NCBI GenBank assembly: GCA_012271025.1
Contig: JAAXHF010000146.1
Location: forward strand, 1-14,272
Direction of reading: 5' to 3'
DNA from: Deltaproteobacteria bacterium
GTDB taxonomy: Bacteria; Desulfobacterota_B; Binatia; Bin18
Length of the DNA: 14,272 nucleotides
Of this stretch, positions 1 to 6,144 are shown piece by piece. The notes below the pieces were generated by a model. The model had not been told where the DNA came from. It made no database searches and saw only the letters and a program-made list of their open reading frames with translations. The stretch's first letter is position 1, and each line of letters begins with the position of its first letter. Made by a program: the position numbers and the translations under genes.

Positions 1-455
1 CCTCGGCTGGAGATGTGCTGCGCGGTGTCAAACAGTTCGACCGGGATATGCTCAAGCAGTTCTTTCTCTGGCGGCAGGTCACGCCCCTCCAGGTAGCCCG
101 CGTTGAAGATCAAGACATGCGGGTCACCGGCTTGCTCCCGAATCTGGGCGAACGCCTGTGATATGGAGTCGTGCGACACGAGGTCCAGCTCGACAATCAT
201 GCCTTCGCCACCTTGCTCTCGGATTACCTGCTCCAACCCAGACGCATTGGCGGCATTCCGGGTCGTCAACACGACGAAGAAGCCTTCTTTGGCAAACTTC
301 TGAGCGACGGCACCGCCGATGCCCCAGCGCGCACCGACGGGCATATCGCTGTCGTCGATCACCTTGCCGTGCGCGAGTTTGGTATTACGGCCGTCGGACT
401 GCCACTTGGATGTTGCTCCCACCACGACGGCGACTGGTTTACGGGTCGAGTTCAT
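1..455 (-). CDS. Short-chain dehydrogenase/reductase with enlarged cofactor loop (partial)
   Basis: The gene starts at ATG 453-455 with an AAGGAG ribosome site just upstream and runs off the left edge, so only about 151 N-terminal residues are seen. The fold signature is an NAD(P)-binding Rossmann start: hydrophobic strand VAVVVGAT (residues 8-15), then GIGGAVAQKFAKEG (45-58), a second strand FVVLTTR, an acidic turn VELDL and the NAG motif (FNAGYLEGRD). This is the classical SDR order. Between the first glycine (G13) and the GIG there are about 31 residues instead of the usual three, rich in polar and charged residues (from K17 W18 to R43 W44). The reading frame is open through this insert and it sits inside conserved-looking sequence, so I read it as a real family variant rather than a frameshift. 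The catalytic Ser-Tyr-Lys would lie beyond the window. The substrate is unknown. Confidence 0.85.
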   Translation of the reverse strand, partial: MNSTRKPVAVVVGATSKWQSDGRNTKLAHGKVIDDSDMPVGARWGIGGAVAQKFAKEGFFVVLTTRNAANASGLEQVIREQGGEGMIVELDLVSHDSISQAFAQIREQAGDPHVLIFNAGYLEGRDLPPEKELLEHIPVELFDTAQHISSR

Positions 456-535
456 ATCGGACTCCTTTGCCCTTGTTGCGAGTCACCCAAGCGTAAGGAA
501 AAAGAGCCACATTTACAACGGCCAAAGGTCGGCCC

Positions 536-550
536 CGGCTATAATAGCCG
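536..550. promoter_or_regulatory. 15-bp palindrome over a probable promoter -10 box
   Basis: The sequence CGGCTAT-A-ATAGCCG is a perfect 7+1+7 inverted repeat. On the minus strand it contains TATTAT (541-546), a good -10 box for the short-chain dehydrogenase starting at 455. A weak -35, CGGACA, lies at 563-568 with a 16-nt spacer. That would give a leader of about 80 nt. A palindrome overlapping a -10 box is a typical repressor site, but no regulator gene is adjacent, so the operator role is inference. Confidence 0.4.
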
Positions 551-706
551 CATGGGAGAGTTTGTCCGCAGGAACTGGAATATCCAACGCGCCAGCGCGG
601 TTTCCAACAGCCTGAAACGCACGCTGGCACGTTTGCGCACCTTCTGGATTCGCTCCTCAGTTTCCGTCCTGAGGCAGCTTCTCGACTCAGCCAATGGTCG
701 GCAATC

Positions 707-1468
707 TCACGTTCCCGGCTGGCGGTCCATGGCCGCCAGGCCCTCCAGGGCCAGGCCATAGCCCAGCCCGTCCCGCATCAGGCGCTTGAGTTCCTGGGTC
801 AGGGCAACCCGCGCATAGCGTAGGGTCAGGGGCGGTTTTTCGGCCAGCTGCTCGGCCAGCTCCCAGGCCCGGGCCAGCAGGGCGTCTCGGGGCAGGACTT
901 CGCTGACAACCCCCAGGTTCAGGGCTTCCTGAGCCGACAGTTTCTGGCCTGTCAGCAGGAAATACCGCCCCCGGTTTGCCCCCAGCACCAGCGGCCAGAC
1001 CAGATGTACCCCGTCGCCCGGCACAACGCCGTTCGGAAAATGCGGCGCGTCCTGGAAGGCGGCCGTGTCCGAGGCCAGGACAATATCGCACAAGACGGCA
1101 ATTTCGGCGTGGATCAGCGCCGGACCGTTGACCGCAGCAATCATCGGCACCTCAATGTCCAGCAGGTTGAGCAGCAGGCGCTTACCCTCCCAGTAGATCT
1201 TGTCCCAGCCACGCGGCGTGCCCAGATCGCCGCTGAAGCTGGAGAAATCGATATCGGCGCAAAAAGAATCGCCGGTACCGGCCATGATGACCACCTTGTT
1301 TTCCGGGTCGGCACCAATGTCGGTGCAGGCGTAGGCGAACTCGCGGTGGATGCTTTCATTCCACACCATGGGTCCACCGTTGTTGTGGAGGGTCATCTCC
1401 AGGATACCGTTGCGGCGCTGCATGCGGATATCCTGGTACTTGTTGGCGTAGTCTTCGAGCTTCGGCAT
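707..1468 (-). CDS. 6-oxocamphor hydrolase-like C-C hydrolase (crotonase superfamily)
   Basis: This is a 253-residue crotonase-fold protein. The start is ATG 1466-1468, preceded by a strong GGAGGAG ribosome site; a longer upstream frame has no such site. It resembles 6-oxocamphor hydrolase, which splits cyclic beta-diketones by a retro-Claisen reaction without CoA, more than true enoyl-CoA hydratases. From memory of that enzyme, its key residues are Trp40, His122, His145, Asp154 and Glu244. The protein has equivalents at W36 (PMVWNES), H120 (NGPALIHAE), H143 (APHFPNG), D152 (VPGDGVH) and E242. The hydratase glycine motif GGG is replaced by LIHAE and the usual hydratase glutamates are not in place. 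Neighbours on the same strand are a VOC protein upstream and a short-chain dehydrogenase downstream, which fits oxidation and ring opening of a cyclic ketone. Family assignment is strong. The true substrate is unknown. Confidence 0.85.
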   Translation of the reverse strand: MPKLEDYANKYQDIRMQRRNGILEMTLHNNGGPMVWNESIHREFAYACTDIGADPENKVVIMAGTGDSFCADIDFSSFSGDLGTPRGWDKIYWEGKRLLLNLLDIEVPMIAAVNGPALIHAEIAVLCDIVLASDTAAFQDAPHFPNGVVPGDGVHLVWPLVLGANRGRYFLLTGQKLSAQEALNLGVVSEVLPRDALLARAWELAEQLAEKPPLTLRYARVALTQELKRLMRDGLGYGLALEGLAAMDRQPGT

Positions 1469-1499
1469 ACTTCTCCTCCTTTTGCTGTGTGTTAGGACC

Positions 1500-2054
1500 T
1501 CACTCGGGTTCACTCCGGGGCCGCTCATCTGCGCCGTCCAGCTGGGTTTTGGACCAGTAGCCCCACTGGACCGGATAATGGACCAGCTCCAGCTTGATGC
1601 CGTCCGGATCGGCAAAAAAGACCGCATAGTAGTGCGGCCCGTACTCAGGGTAGGACGCCGGGGGATCCAAAACGGCCACCCCCTCGGCCATCAGAAAGTC
1701 GTGGAAGCGATCAACATCATGGCGGTGTCTGACCCGGAGCGCCAGATGGTGCAGGCCGGCTCGGAACCGGTTGTGACCGGCGGCTTTCTCTTCCGCTGCC
1801 GCTTCCTTGATACCGATGATGAGGTGGGCGTTATGAAACCCGGTATAGTGCGGGTGGATCATCCTGCGAAACCCCATGGCGCCCAGAATCTTTTCGTAAA
1901 ACGGCACGGAACGGGACAGGTCGGTCACCGTGATATCGAGGTGATCCACCCCCAGAACCTCCGGCGGCTCTCCATCCGGCCCGGCCAGAGGAAACGAGCC
2001 AGGAATCATGGCCGTGCGCAGATACGGCTTTTTGAACACCTGCTCCGGAGACAT
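1500..2054 (-). CDS. VOC-superfamily protein (glyoxalase/dioxygenase fold)
   Basis: The 184-residue product has a VOC domain starting near residue 34 ([26 protein letters not shown]) with a second half from about residue 101 (LHHLALRV). The expected metal ligands are present: H38, H103 (or H102) and E156 in IKLELVH. It is therefore likely an active metal enzyme such as a lyase, isomerase or extradiol-type dioxygenase, rather than a binding-only member. The start at 2054 has a GAGGAG ribosome site six bases upstream. It lies 31 bases from the oxocamphor-hydrolase-like gene on the same strand, so the two are probably co-transcribed. The first 33 residues and the last 20 are outside the core fold. 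The substrate cannot be read from the sequence. Confidence 0.85.
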   Translation of the reverse strand: MSPEQVFKKPYLRTAMIPGSFPLAGPDGEPPEVLGVDHLDITVTDLSRSVPFYEKILGAMGFRRMIHPHYTGFHNAHLIIGIKEAAAEEKAAGHNRFRAGLHHLALRVRHRHDVDRFHDFLMAEGVAVLDPPASYPEYGPHYYAVFFADPDGIKLELVHYPVQWGYWSKTQLDGADERPRSEPE

Positions 2055-2085
2055 GCACGCTCCTCTCGGCGACTTTGACCCACTC

Positions 2086-2289
2086 CTAGCTGAAGATGAG
2101 ACGCAGGGCGATACCAGTGGTCATCACCATCAGATAGGCGATTTGCCACTGTAAGACCGACAGCTTGCGTTCGACGTTTGCAAAACGGTTCTCATACTCT
2201 GCCAGTTCCTCGGCGGCTTCCCGGGCTGTGTCCTCCGGAGCGCCGGCTTGCTTGAGCGCCTCATACGTTTTCATTAAGGCTAGGGCCAT
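2086..2289 (-). CDS. Small coiled-coil protein with C-terminal membrane anchor
   Basis: The 67-residue product has a helical, charged N-terminal part (EALKQAG, EDTAREAAEELAEYENR). A heptad-like stretch follows (FANVERKLSVLQWQI), then a single hydrophobic segment (AYLMVMTTGIALRLIF, about residues 51-66) at the extreme C-terminus. This layout matches the DUF1640/CCDC90-like family, short bacterial proteins whose eukaryotic relatives sit in the mitochondrial inner membrane. The start at 2289 has AAAGGA about nine bases upstream. An internal Met at codon 6 lacks a ribosome site. It precedes the VOC gene on the same strand with a 31-base gap. The function is unknown. The family call rests on length, topology and composition only. 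Confidence 0.65.
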   Translation of the reverse strand: MALALMKTYEALKQAGAPEDTAREAAEELAEYENRFANVERKLSVLQWQIAYLMVMTTGIALRLIFS

Positions 2290-2290
2290 A

Positions 2291-2392
2291 GTCCAGCGTC
2301 CTTTCTTCGTCCCTGTCCGACATGCGATTGTGTCAGAAAGCCGAGGGATTTCATAGGGACAAAGTCACGTCTAAAGGCAAGGGACGCTGGAC
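2291..2392. repeat. Nested inverted repeats between divergent genes
   Basis: GTCCAGCGTCC (2291-2301) is repeated as its exact reverse complement at 2382-2392. Inside, GTCCCT (2309-2314) pairs with AGGGAC (2355-2360). The left arm overlaps the ribosome site of the small coiled-coil gene, so the right arm is an inverted copy of that leader. The element fills the space between the divergently transcribed coiled-coil and ChaC genes. I see no convincing sigma-70 promoter here for either gene. Confidence 0.5.
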
Positions 2393-2534
2393 AATCGACG
2401 GGCAGGAACGTCTGACGGCTGTCGGCGACAGTTTGCCCCAAGGCGCGAAATATGGTTTGGAAGCCGTGGAAGAACGCTCGGCGGTGGAAGTGATCAGCCG
2501 CGAGACTCAGACCAACACGGACGACCCCATTCCA

Positions 2535-3095
2535 ATGCGTAATGCGGCCTGGATCTTTGGCTACGGTTCCTTGATCTGGAACCCGGGCTTTGCCTTCACC
2601 CGGCGCAAAACCGGCTATATCCGGGGCTGGACGCGGCGCTTCTACCAGGGCTCGACCGACCACCGCGGCGTGCCCGGCGCACCGGGGCGGGTGGTGACCC
2701 TGGTCGCTGAGGCTGAGGCGGTATGCTGGGGGGTGACCTATGGCGTCACCGAGCGTTCTCTCGGCTCGGTCCTGGCCTACCTCGACCAACGAGAACAGGG
2801 CGGGTTCCAGCGCCGCTGGATGCCGTTCTACTCCGGTGCGTCCGAGCCGTCCGGCAAGGTGTGCGTCTACATTGCCGCAGGTGACAACCCGGAGTATCTG
2901 GGACCCGCCCCCGTGTCGGCCATTGCCCGCCAGATCCGTCACGCCACAGGCCCGAGTGGCTCAAATGCCGAGTATCTGACCCGCCTGGCCGACAGCTTAC
3001 GCGCGCTGGGAGTAACGGACGCGCACGTGTTCGAGGTGGAGCGCCAGGTGCGTCGTCTCGGAACCTCGGACGGGACGGGCGAGCCTGAGCTTTAA
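2535..3095 (+). CDS. chaC: ChaC-family gamma-glutamylcyclotransferase
   Basis: This 186-residue cytosolic enzyme is expected to cleave glutathione to 5-oxoproline and Cys-Gly. The family's substrate loop FGYGSLIWNPGF is at residues 8-19. The usual RGWxRRF..GSTDHRG stretch follows at 30-45, and the catalytic glutamate is E87 in YLDQREQGGF. The C-terminal half (YIAAGDNPEYLGP, IARQIRHATGPSGSNAEYLTRLADSLRALG) is also typical. I chose ATG 2535 because homology begins three residues later. The frame is open back to 2322, but that extension looks non-coding, and there is no clear ribosome site before 2535, so a nearby GTG start is possible. Its stop codon overlaps the stop of the converging quinoprotein fragment. 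Confidence 0.88.
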   Translation: MRNAAWIFGYGSLIWNPGFAFTRRKTGYIRGWTRRFYQGSTDHRGVPGAPGRVVTLVAEAEAVCWGVTYGVTERSLGSVLAYLDQREQGGFQRRWMPFYSGASEPSGKVCVYIAAGDNPEYLGPAPVSAIARQIRHATGPSGSNAEYLTRLADSLRALGVTDAHVFEVERQVRRLGTSDGTGEPEL

Positions 3096-3586
3096 TCCGG
3101 TAGTCCAAACGCAATCACCGCATCGCCGAGCGGAAAATCAAACAGGCGGTGGCCGCCGGACGCGACCGCCACAAACTGCGTGCCGTCCACCGCGTAGCTG
3201 ACCGGCGGAGCGTTCACCCCGGCTCCGGTATTGAAGTGCCACAGCTTGGCGCCGTCGGTCGCGCTGCGGGCGACAAACTCGCCGTTCGACTGACCGTGAA
3301 AGATCAGCCCGCCGGCGGTGGCAACCGAGCCACTCAGCAGCGGCAGGTCGGTTCTGACCTGCCAGGCGATGCGGCCGCTACGGGAATCAACCGCGCTGAG
3401 CGTTCCCCAGCGCTCGGCCTGGGTATCGAACGACAGCACCACCCCGGCCGGCTGGCCGGGGTGGCCCGGCTCAAGCTCGTAGCGGGTGGGATTGTGGCTG
3501 GCCGATACGTACAGCCAACCCGTTTGAGGACTGTAGGAGGACGGCGGCCAGCAGCGCGCGTCCGAGCAGCACGCGCAGGGCCTGCC
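3092..3586 (-). pseudogene. PQQ-dependent dehydrogenase, C-terminal fragment
   Basis: Reading codons directly after the stop of the upstream luciferase-like gene gives about 164 residues. From around residue 10 they match the last beta-propeller blades of quinoprotein alcohol dehydrogenases: WPPSSYSPQTGWLYVSAS, then GTLSAVDSRSGRIAWQ, SGSVATAGGLIFHG, DGAKLWHFNTGAGVNAPP and YAVDGTQFVAVASGG. Full-length members have 500-700 residues plus a signal peptide. Here the N-terminal three quarters, with the PQQ- and calcium-binding residues, is missing. No start codon with a ribosome site precedes the homologous part; the best internal start is GTG 3440-3442, which would leave 116 residues. It is most simply a deletion remnant. 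The frame is intact, so the deletion may be recent. It converges on and overlaps the ChaC stop codon. Confidence 0.8.
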
Positions 3587-4645
3587 TCATTGCGCCCAGG
3601 CCGCCCCTCGCAGGGCCGGCAACACCGCCTGATTGAACAGCCGGTCGTGCAGCGTCAGGTGAAAACAATCGACCCCCAGCTCGTGAAACTCGCGCATCCG
3701 GCTCAGGATAGTGTCCGGGCTGCCAATCAGACGGCTGGCCAAGCCCTCGTTGCTGTCCAAATGGGTCAGCGGGTCGTCGCTCGGCTGCCACATGCCCTGG
3801 GCACCGCTGACCTTTTGCCGCCGCCGGACCAGCACGGCCGTGTCCTGAGCCTCGACCATGGCCCGAATGGCCGCCTCGGCCTCGCCGTCGGTCTCGCGAC
3901 ACAGGGGAATGGCGTACAGGGCAAAGCGGACCCGGCGGCCCGTCTCGGCCGTCCGTTTACGGACCGTCTCGATGATCCGCCCGATCTTGTCCGGCCGGCC
4001 GCCGTTCAGAAACATCCAGTCCGAGTGGCGGGCGGCCAGGGTCATGGCGGCCGCCGACTGTCCGCCCTGAAAGACTTCGAGCCGGGGGGACAGCGGTCTG
4101 GGCTCCAAGCGCAAGCCGCGAACCTGGTAGAAGCGCCCGGTGTAGTCAAACTCCTCGTGGGTCCAGGCGCCGCGCAAAATCTCGACAAACTCGCTCGTCC
4201 GGGCGTAGCGCTGGTCGTGTTCGACCAGCTCTGCCCCGTACATGCCAAACTCGGCCTCGTGCCAGCCTGAGGTGACGTTGATCGCCCAGCGGCCGGCCGT
4301 CAGTCGGTCAAGCGTGGCTCCCCATTTGGCAATCGCTGCAGGCAGGAAAAAACCGGGATGGATGGCCGTGATCAGACGCAGACGCCGGGTCTGGGCGGCG
4401 TAAAAGGCGGTCATAGCCAGACAGTCATAGCTCGAACCCTCGATTTCCTGGCCACTGCCCCACCAGCGCTGGGCAACCAACAGGTAGTCAATGCCGAGCG
4501 CCTCGGCGGCCTGGACCGGACCCAGCAGGCGCCCGGTCAGCTGCGGTCCGTGAAGTTCGGCCAGACCCAGAGCCCGGTTTTTACCGGTCAGCTGGGGCAC
4601 GGCCAGGGCGGTCGGTGCCCAGGTGCAGGTCAGGATGCGCGCCAT
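3587..4645 (-). CDS. LLM-class flavin monooxygenase, SsuD-like
   Basis: The 352-residue product is a luciferase-like TIM-barrel protein closest in pattern to alkanesulfonate/dialkylsulfone monooxygenases (SsuD, SfnG), which use reduced FMN from a partner reductase. Typical stretches are EALGIDYLLVAQRWWGSG, RLRLITAIHPGFFLPAAIAKWGATLDRLTAGRWAINVTSGWHEAEFGMYG, YARTSEFVEILRGAW, YTGRFYQVRGLRL, EVFQGGQSAAAMTLAARHSDWMFLNG and the C-terminal GSPDTILSRMREFHELGVDCFHLTLHD. The start at 4645 has GGAG six bases upstream; an upstream GTG at 4678 is less likely. No flavin reductase lies in the window. A quinoprotein fragment follows immediately after its stop. The real substrate is unknown, but it is probably a C-S or hydrocarbon-type organic molecule. 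Confidence 0.88.
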   Translation of the reverse strand: MARILTCTWAPTALAVPQLTGKNRALGLAELHGPQLTGRLLGPVQAAEALGIDYLLVAQRWWGSGQEIEGSSYDCLAMTAFYAAQTRRLRLITAIHPGFFLPAAIAKWGATLDRLTAGRWAINVTSGWHEAEFGMYGAELVEHDQRYARTSEFVEILRGAWTHEEFDYTGRFYQVRGLRLEPRPLSPRLEVFQGGQSAAAMTLAARHSDWMFLNGGRPDKIGRIIETVRKRTAETGRRVRFALYAIPLCRETDGEAEAAIRAMVEAQDTAVLVRRRQKVSGAQGMWQPSDDPLTHLDSNEGLASRLIGSPDTILSRMREFHELGVDCFHLTLHDRLFNQAVLPALRGAAWAQ

Positions 4646-4712
4646 GACAGCTCCGTCACAGGCCCCGAACAGGGCCACGAGAGACGCGACATGTGAGCGG
4701 AGTGGAGAAACC

Positions 4713-4743
4713 CGCCCGTCCGCTGTCGGCAGCCGGACGGGCG
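4713..4743 (-). terminator. GC-rich hairpin between VOC and SsuD-like genes
   Basis: CGCCCGTCCG (4713-4722) is the exact reverse complement of 4734-4743. The stem can extend inward as GCTG/CAGC around a TCGG tetraloop with one bulge. It lies 14 bases past the stop of the VOC gene on the minus strand and is followed on that strand by GGGTTTCT, a poor T-tract. It is probably a terminator or an mRNA-stabilising hairpin separating the two genes. Confidence 0.55.
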
Positions 4744-4756
4744 TGGAGAGGTCGGT

Positions 4757-5134
4757 CTAGCCCATGCAGATGGCGTTCAGTTTATTGCCGTCCAGATCGC
4801 GGAAATAGCCGATATACGGCCCCTGATCTCCGCCGCGCCGGCCCGGCGCTCCCTCGTCGGTGCCACCCAATTCCAGGGCCTTTTTGTGAACCGCATCGAC
4901 TTGGTCGGTGCTGGCCGCGGCCAGGGCGACCATGACGCCATTGCCAACGCTGGCGGCATTGCCGTCAAACGGGGTGGCCAGGGCCAGATTTGGTGAGCCG
5001 GGCTTGCCCCACAGCTTGATGCGGCCCGCATCCATCAACACCTTGATGTCAGGATCGAGCTCGGCCAGCAGGGCGTTATAAAAATTGGTCGCCCGGTCCA
5101 TATCGCTTGTGCCAAGGGTGACATATGCAATCAT
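4757..5134 (-). CDS. Small VOC-family protein (glyoxalase/bleomycin-resistance-like)
   Basis: The 125-residue product begins MIAYVTLGTSDMDRATNFYNALL and ends PYIGYFRDLDGNKLNAICMG, the standard opening and closing strands of single-domain VOC proteins. The usual first metal ligand (His in the first strand) is replaced in IAYVTLG, and the closing motif has NKLNAI in place of the ligand glutamate. It is therefore likely a non-metal member acting in binding or with an unusual chemistry. The ATG at 5134 has AAGGAG eight bases upstream; the longer frame to 5215 is leader. It lies between two luciferase-like oxidoreductases on the same strand, with a hairpin on each side, so it may form its own transcription unit. 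Confidence 0.85.
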   Translation of the reverse strand: MIAYVTLGTSDMDRATNFYNALLAELDPDIKVLMDAGRIKLWGKPGSPNLALATPFDGNAASVGNGVMVALAAASTDQVDAVHKKALELGGTDEGAPGRRGGDQGPYIGYFRDLDGNKLNAICMG

Positions 5135-5173
5135 CGCTGCTCTCCTTGCTTTTTCCTCTGTTGTATTAGACCT

Positions 5174-5202
5174 CCGGCAGCCTGAGCTGCCGGGCGTGTC
5201 AA
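5174..5202 (-). promoter_or_regulatory. Hairpin beside a TTGACA box upstream of the VOC gene
   Basis: On the minus strand a perfect TTGACA (5197-5202) is followed by an 8-bp hairpin, CCGGCAGC/GCTGCCGG with a CTGA-type tetraloop (5174-5193), and then TAATAC (5163-5168). The distance between the two boxes is 28 nt, too long for a normal sigma-70 promoter. The hairpin may instead be the terminator of the upstream luciferase-like gene, although it has no T-tract. The assignment is uncertain. Confidence 0.3.
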
Positions 5203-5261
5203 GAGGACTGGTCAAAATTTGGCATAGTCTGGGGGTATTGGGAAGTCCCCCGGTCGCGTCT

Positions 5262-6095
5262 TCAGTCGTCGGGCAGCTGGCGCAGCGCCTGCTGCATGGT
5301 GTCGATATGCCCCTGGGCGTCCAGCCCGCCTCCGAGCGTGCGCAGACACAGGTGGCTCAGTCCAGCCCGGCGCCAGCCGGACACCCGGTCACGCCACTCG
5401 GCCTGGCGCGGCCCGACGACCGCCACGCCAGCCTCGGTGCCGATGGCGTGCGGATCGCGGCCCGCGGCTCGGGCCTGGTGTTGAATGTCAGCCTGAACCG
5501 CAGGAAACTCTTCGGGCGGGCAGAGCACAAACCAGCCGTCGGCCTGACGGCCGATGCGGCGACGAATGCGCGCAATCGGACGGCTGTTGGGGCCGATCCA
5601 GACCGGGATCGGCCGCTGAACGGGCAGCGGGTCGAGGCCCGCGCCGGACACGCTGTCCCAGCGCCCCTGAAAGTCAACCGTCGTCTGGGTCCACAGCTGC
5701 TTGAGCAGTTCCAGCTGTTCTTCGCAGCGGGCACCGCGGGTCTGAAAGTCCACGCCCATCGCCCGGTACTCCTCCGGGCTGGCGCCGACGCCAACGCCCA
5801 GACGCAGGCGTCCCCCGGATAAGACATCGAGTTCGGCGGCCTGCTTGGCGAACAGGACGGTCTGGCGCGAGGGCAGAACGATGACAGACGGCACCAGTTC
5901 TATGGTGTGGGTCACTGCCGCCACATAGGCCAGCAGGGTCAGGGGTTCGTGAAGGTAGCCGCTGTCAGGACGCAGGATCTGCTCCGGGACGCGGAGGTGG
6001 CTGAAGCCCAGTTCGTCGGCCGTCTGGGCAAAGGCTTTGATGGCCGCCAGGTCATGTTGGAGTTCTCGCACCGGCAGCGAAATACCGATCTTCAT
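5262..6095 (-). CDS. LLM-class (probably F420-dependent) oxidoreductase
   Basis: The 277-residue product has the compact pattern of F420-dependent luciferase-like oxidoreductases: MKIGISLPVRELQHDLAAIKAFAQTADELGFSHLRVPEQ at the N-terminus, then VIVLPSRQTVLFAKQAAELDVLSGGRLRLGVGVGASPEEYRAMG. After that come CEEQLELLKQLWTQ and PIPVWIGPNSRPIARIRRRIGRQADGWF. The start at 6095 has AGGAG eight bases upstream and the conserved sequence starts at the first residue. The frame is open to 6269, but that part overlaps the end of the radical SAM gene. It lies 49 bases downstream of that gene and is probably co-transcribed with it. F420 use is family-based inference; no F420 biosynthesis gene is in the window. 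Confidence 0.87.
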   Translation of the reverse strand: MKIGISLPVRELQHDLAAIKAFAQTADELGFSHLRVPEQILRPDSGYLHEPLTLLAYVAAVTHTIELVPSVIVLPSRQTVLFAKQAAELDVLSGGRLRLGVGVGASPEEYRAMGVDFQTRGARCEEQLELLKQLWTQTTVDFQGRWDSVSGAGLDPLPVQRPIPVWIGPNSRPIARIRRRIGRQADGWFVLCPPEEFPAVQADIQHQARAAGRDPHAIGTEAGVAVVGPRQAEWRDRVSGWRRAGLSHLCLRTLGGGLDAQGHIDTMQQALRQLPDD

Positions 6096-6144
6096 TATCG
6101 CTCTCCTCACCAGGCTCTGGGCCGGCGGCCGCGCACTATCTCGT

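Noticed and set aside
2322..2534. N-terminal extension of the ChaC-like protein
   Set aside because: The 71 extra residues have no family counterpart and cover an inverted repeat. ChaC homology starts at the chosen ATG.
3471..3589. Signal-peptide-like start (MRQALRVLLGRALLAAVLL) just after the monooxygenase
   Set aside because: It ends in a stop after 39 codons. The other frame of the same DNA carries clear quinoprotein homology (WPPSSYSPQTG).
5163..5202. TTGACA...TAATAC promoter for the small VOC gene
   Set aside because: The boxes are 28 bases apart, well beyond sigma-70 limits, and a hairpin fills the spacer. It is kept only as an uncertain regulatory feature.
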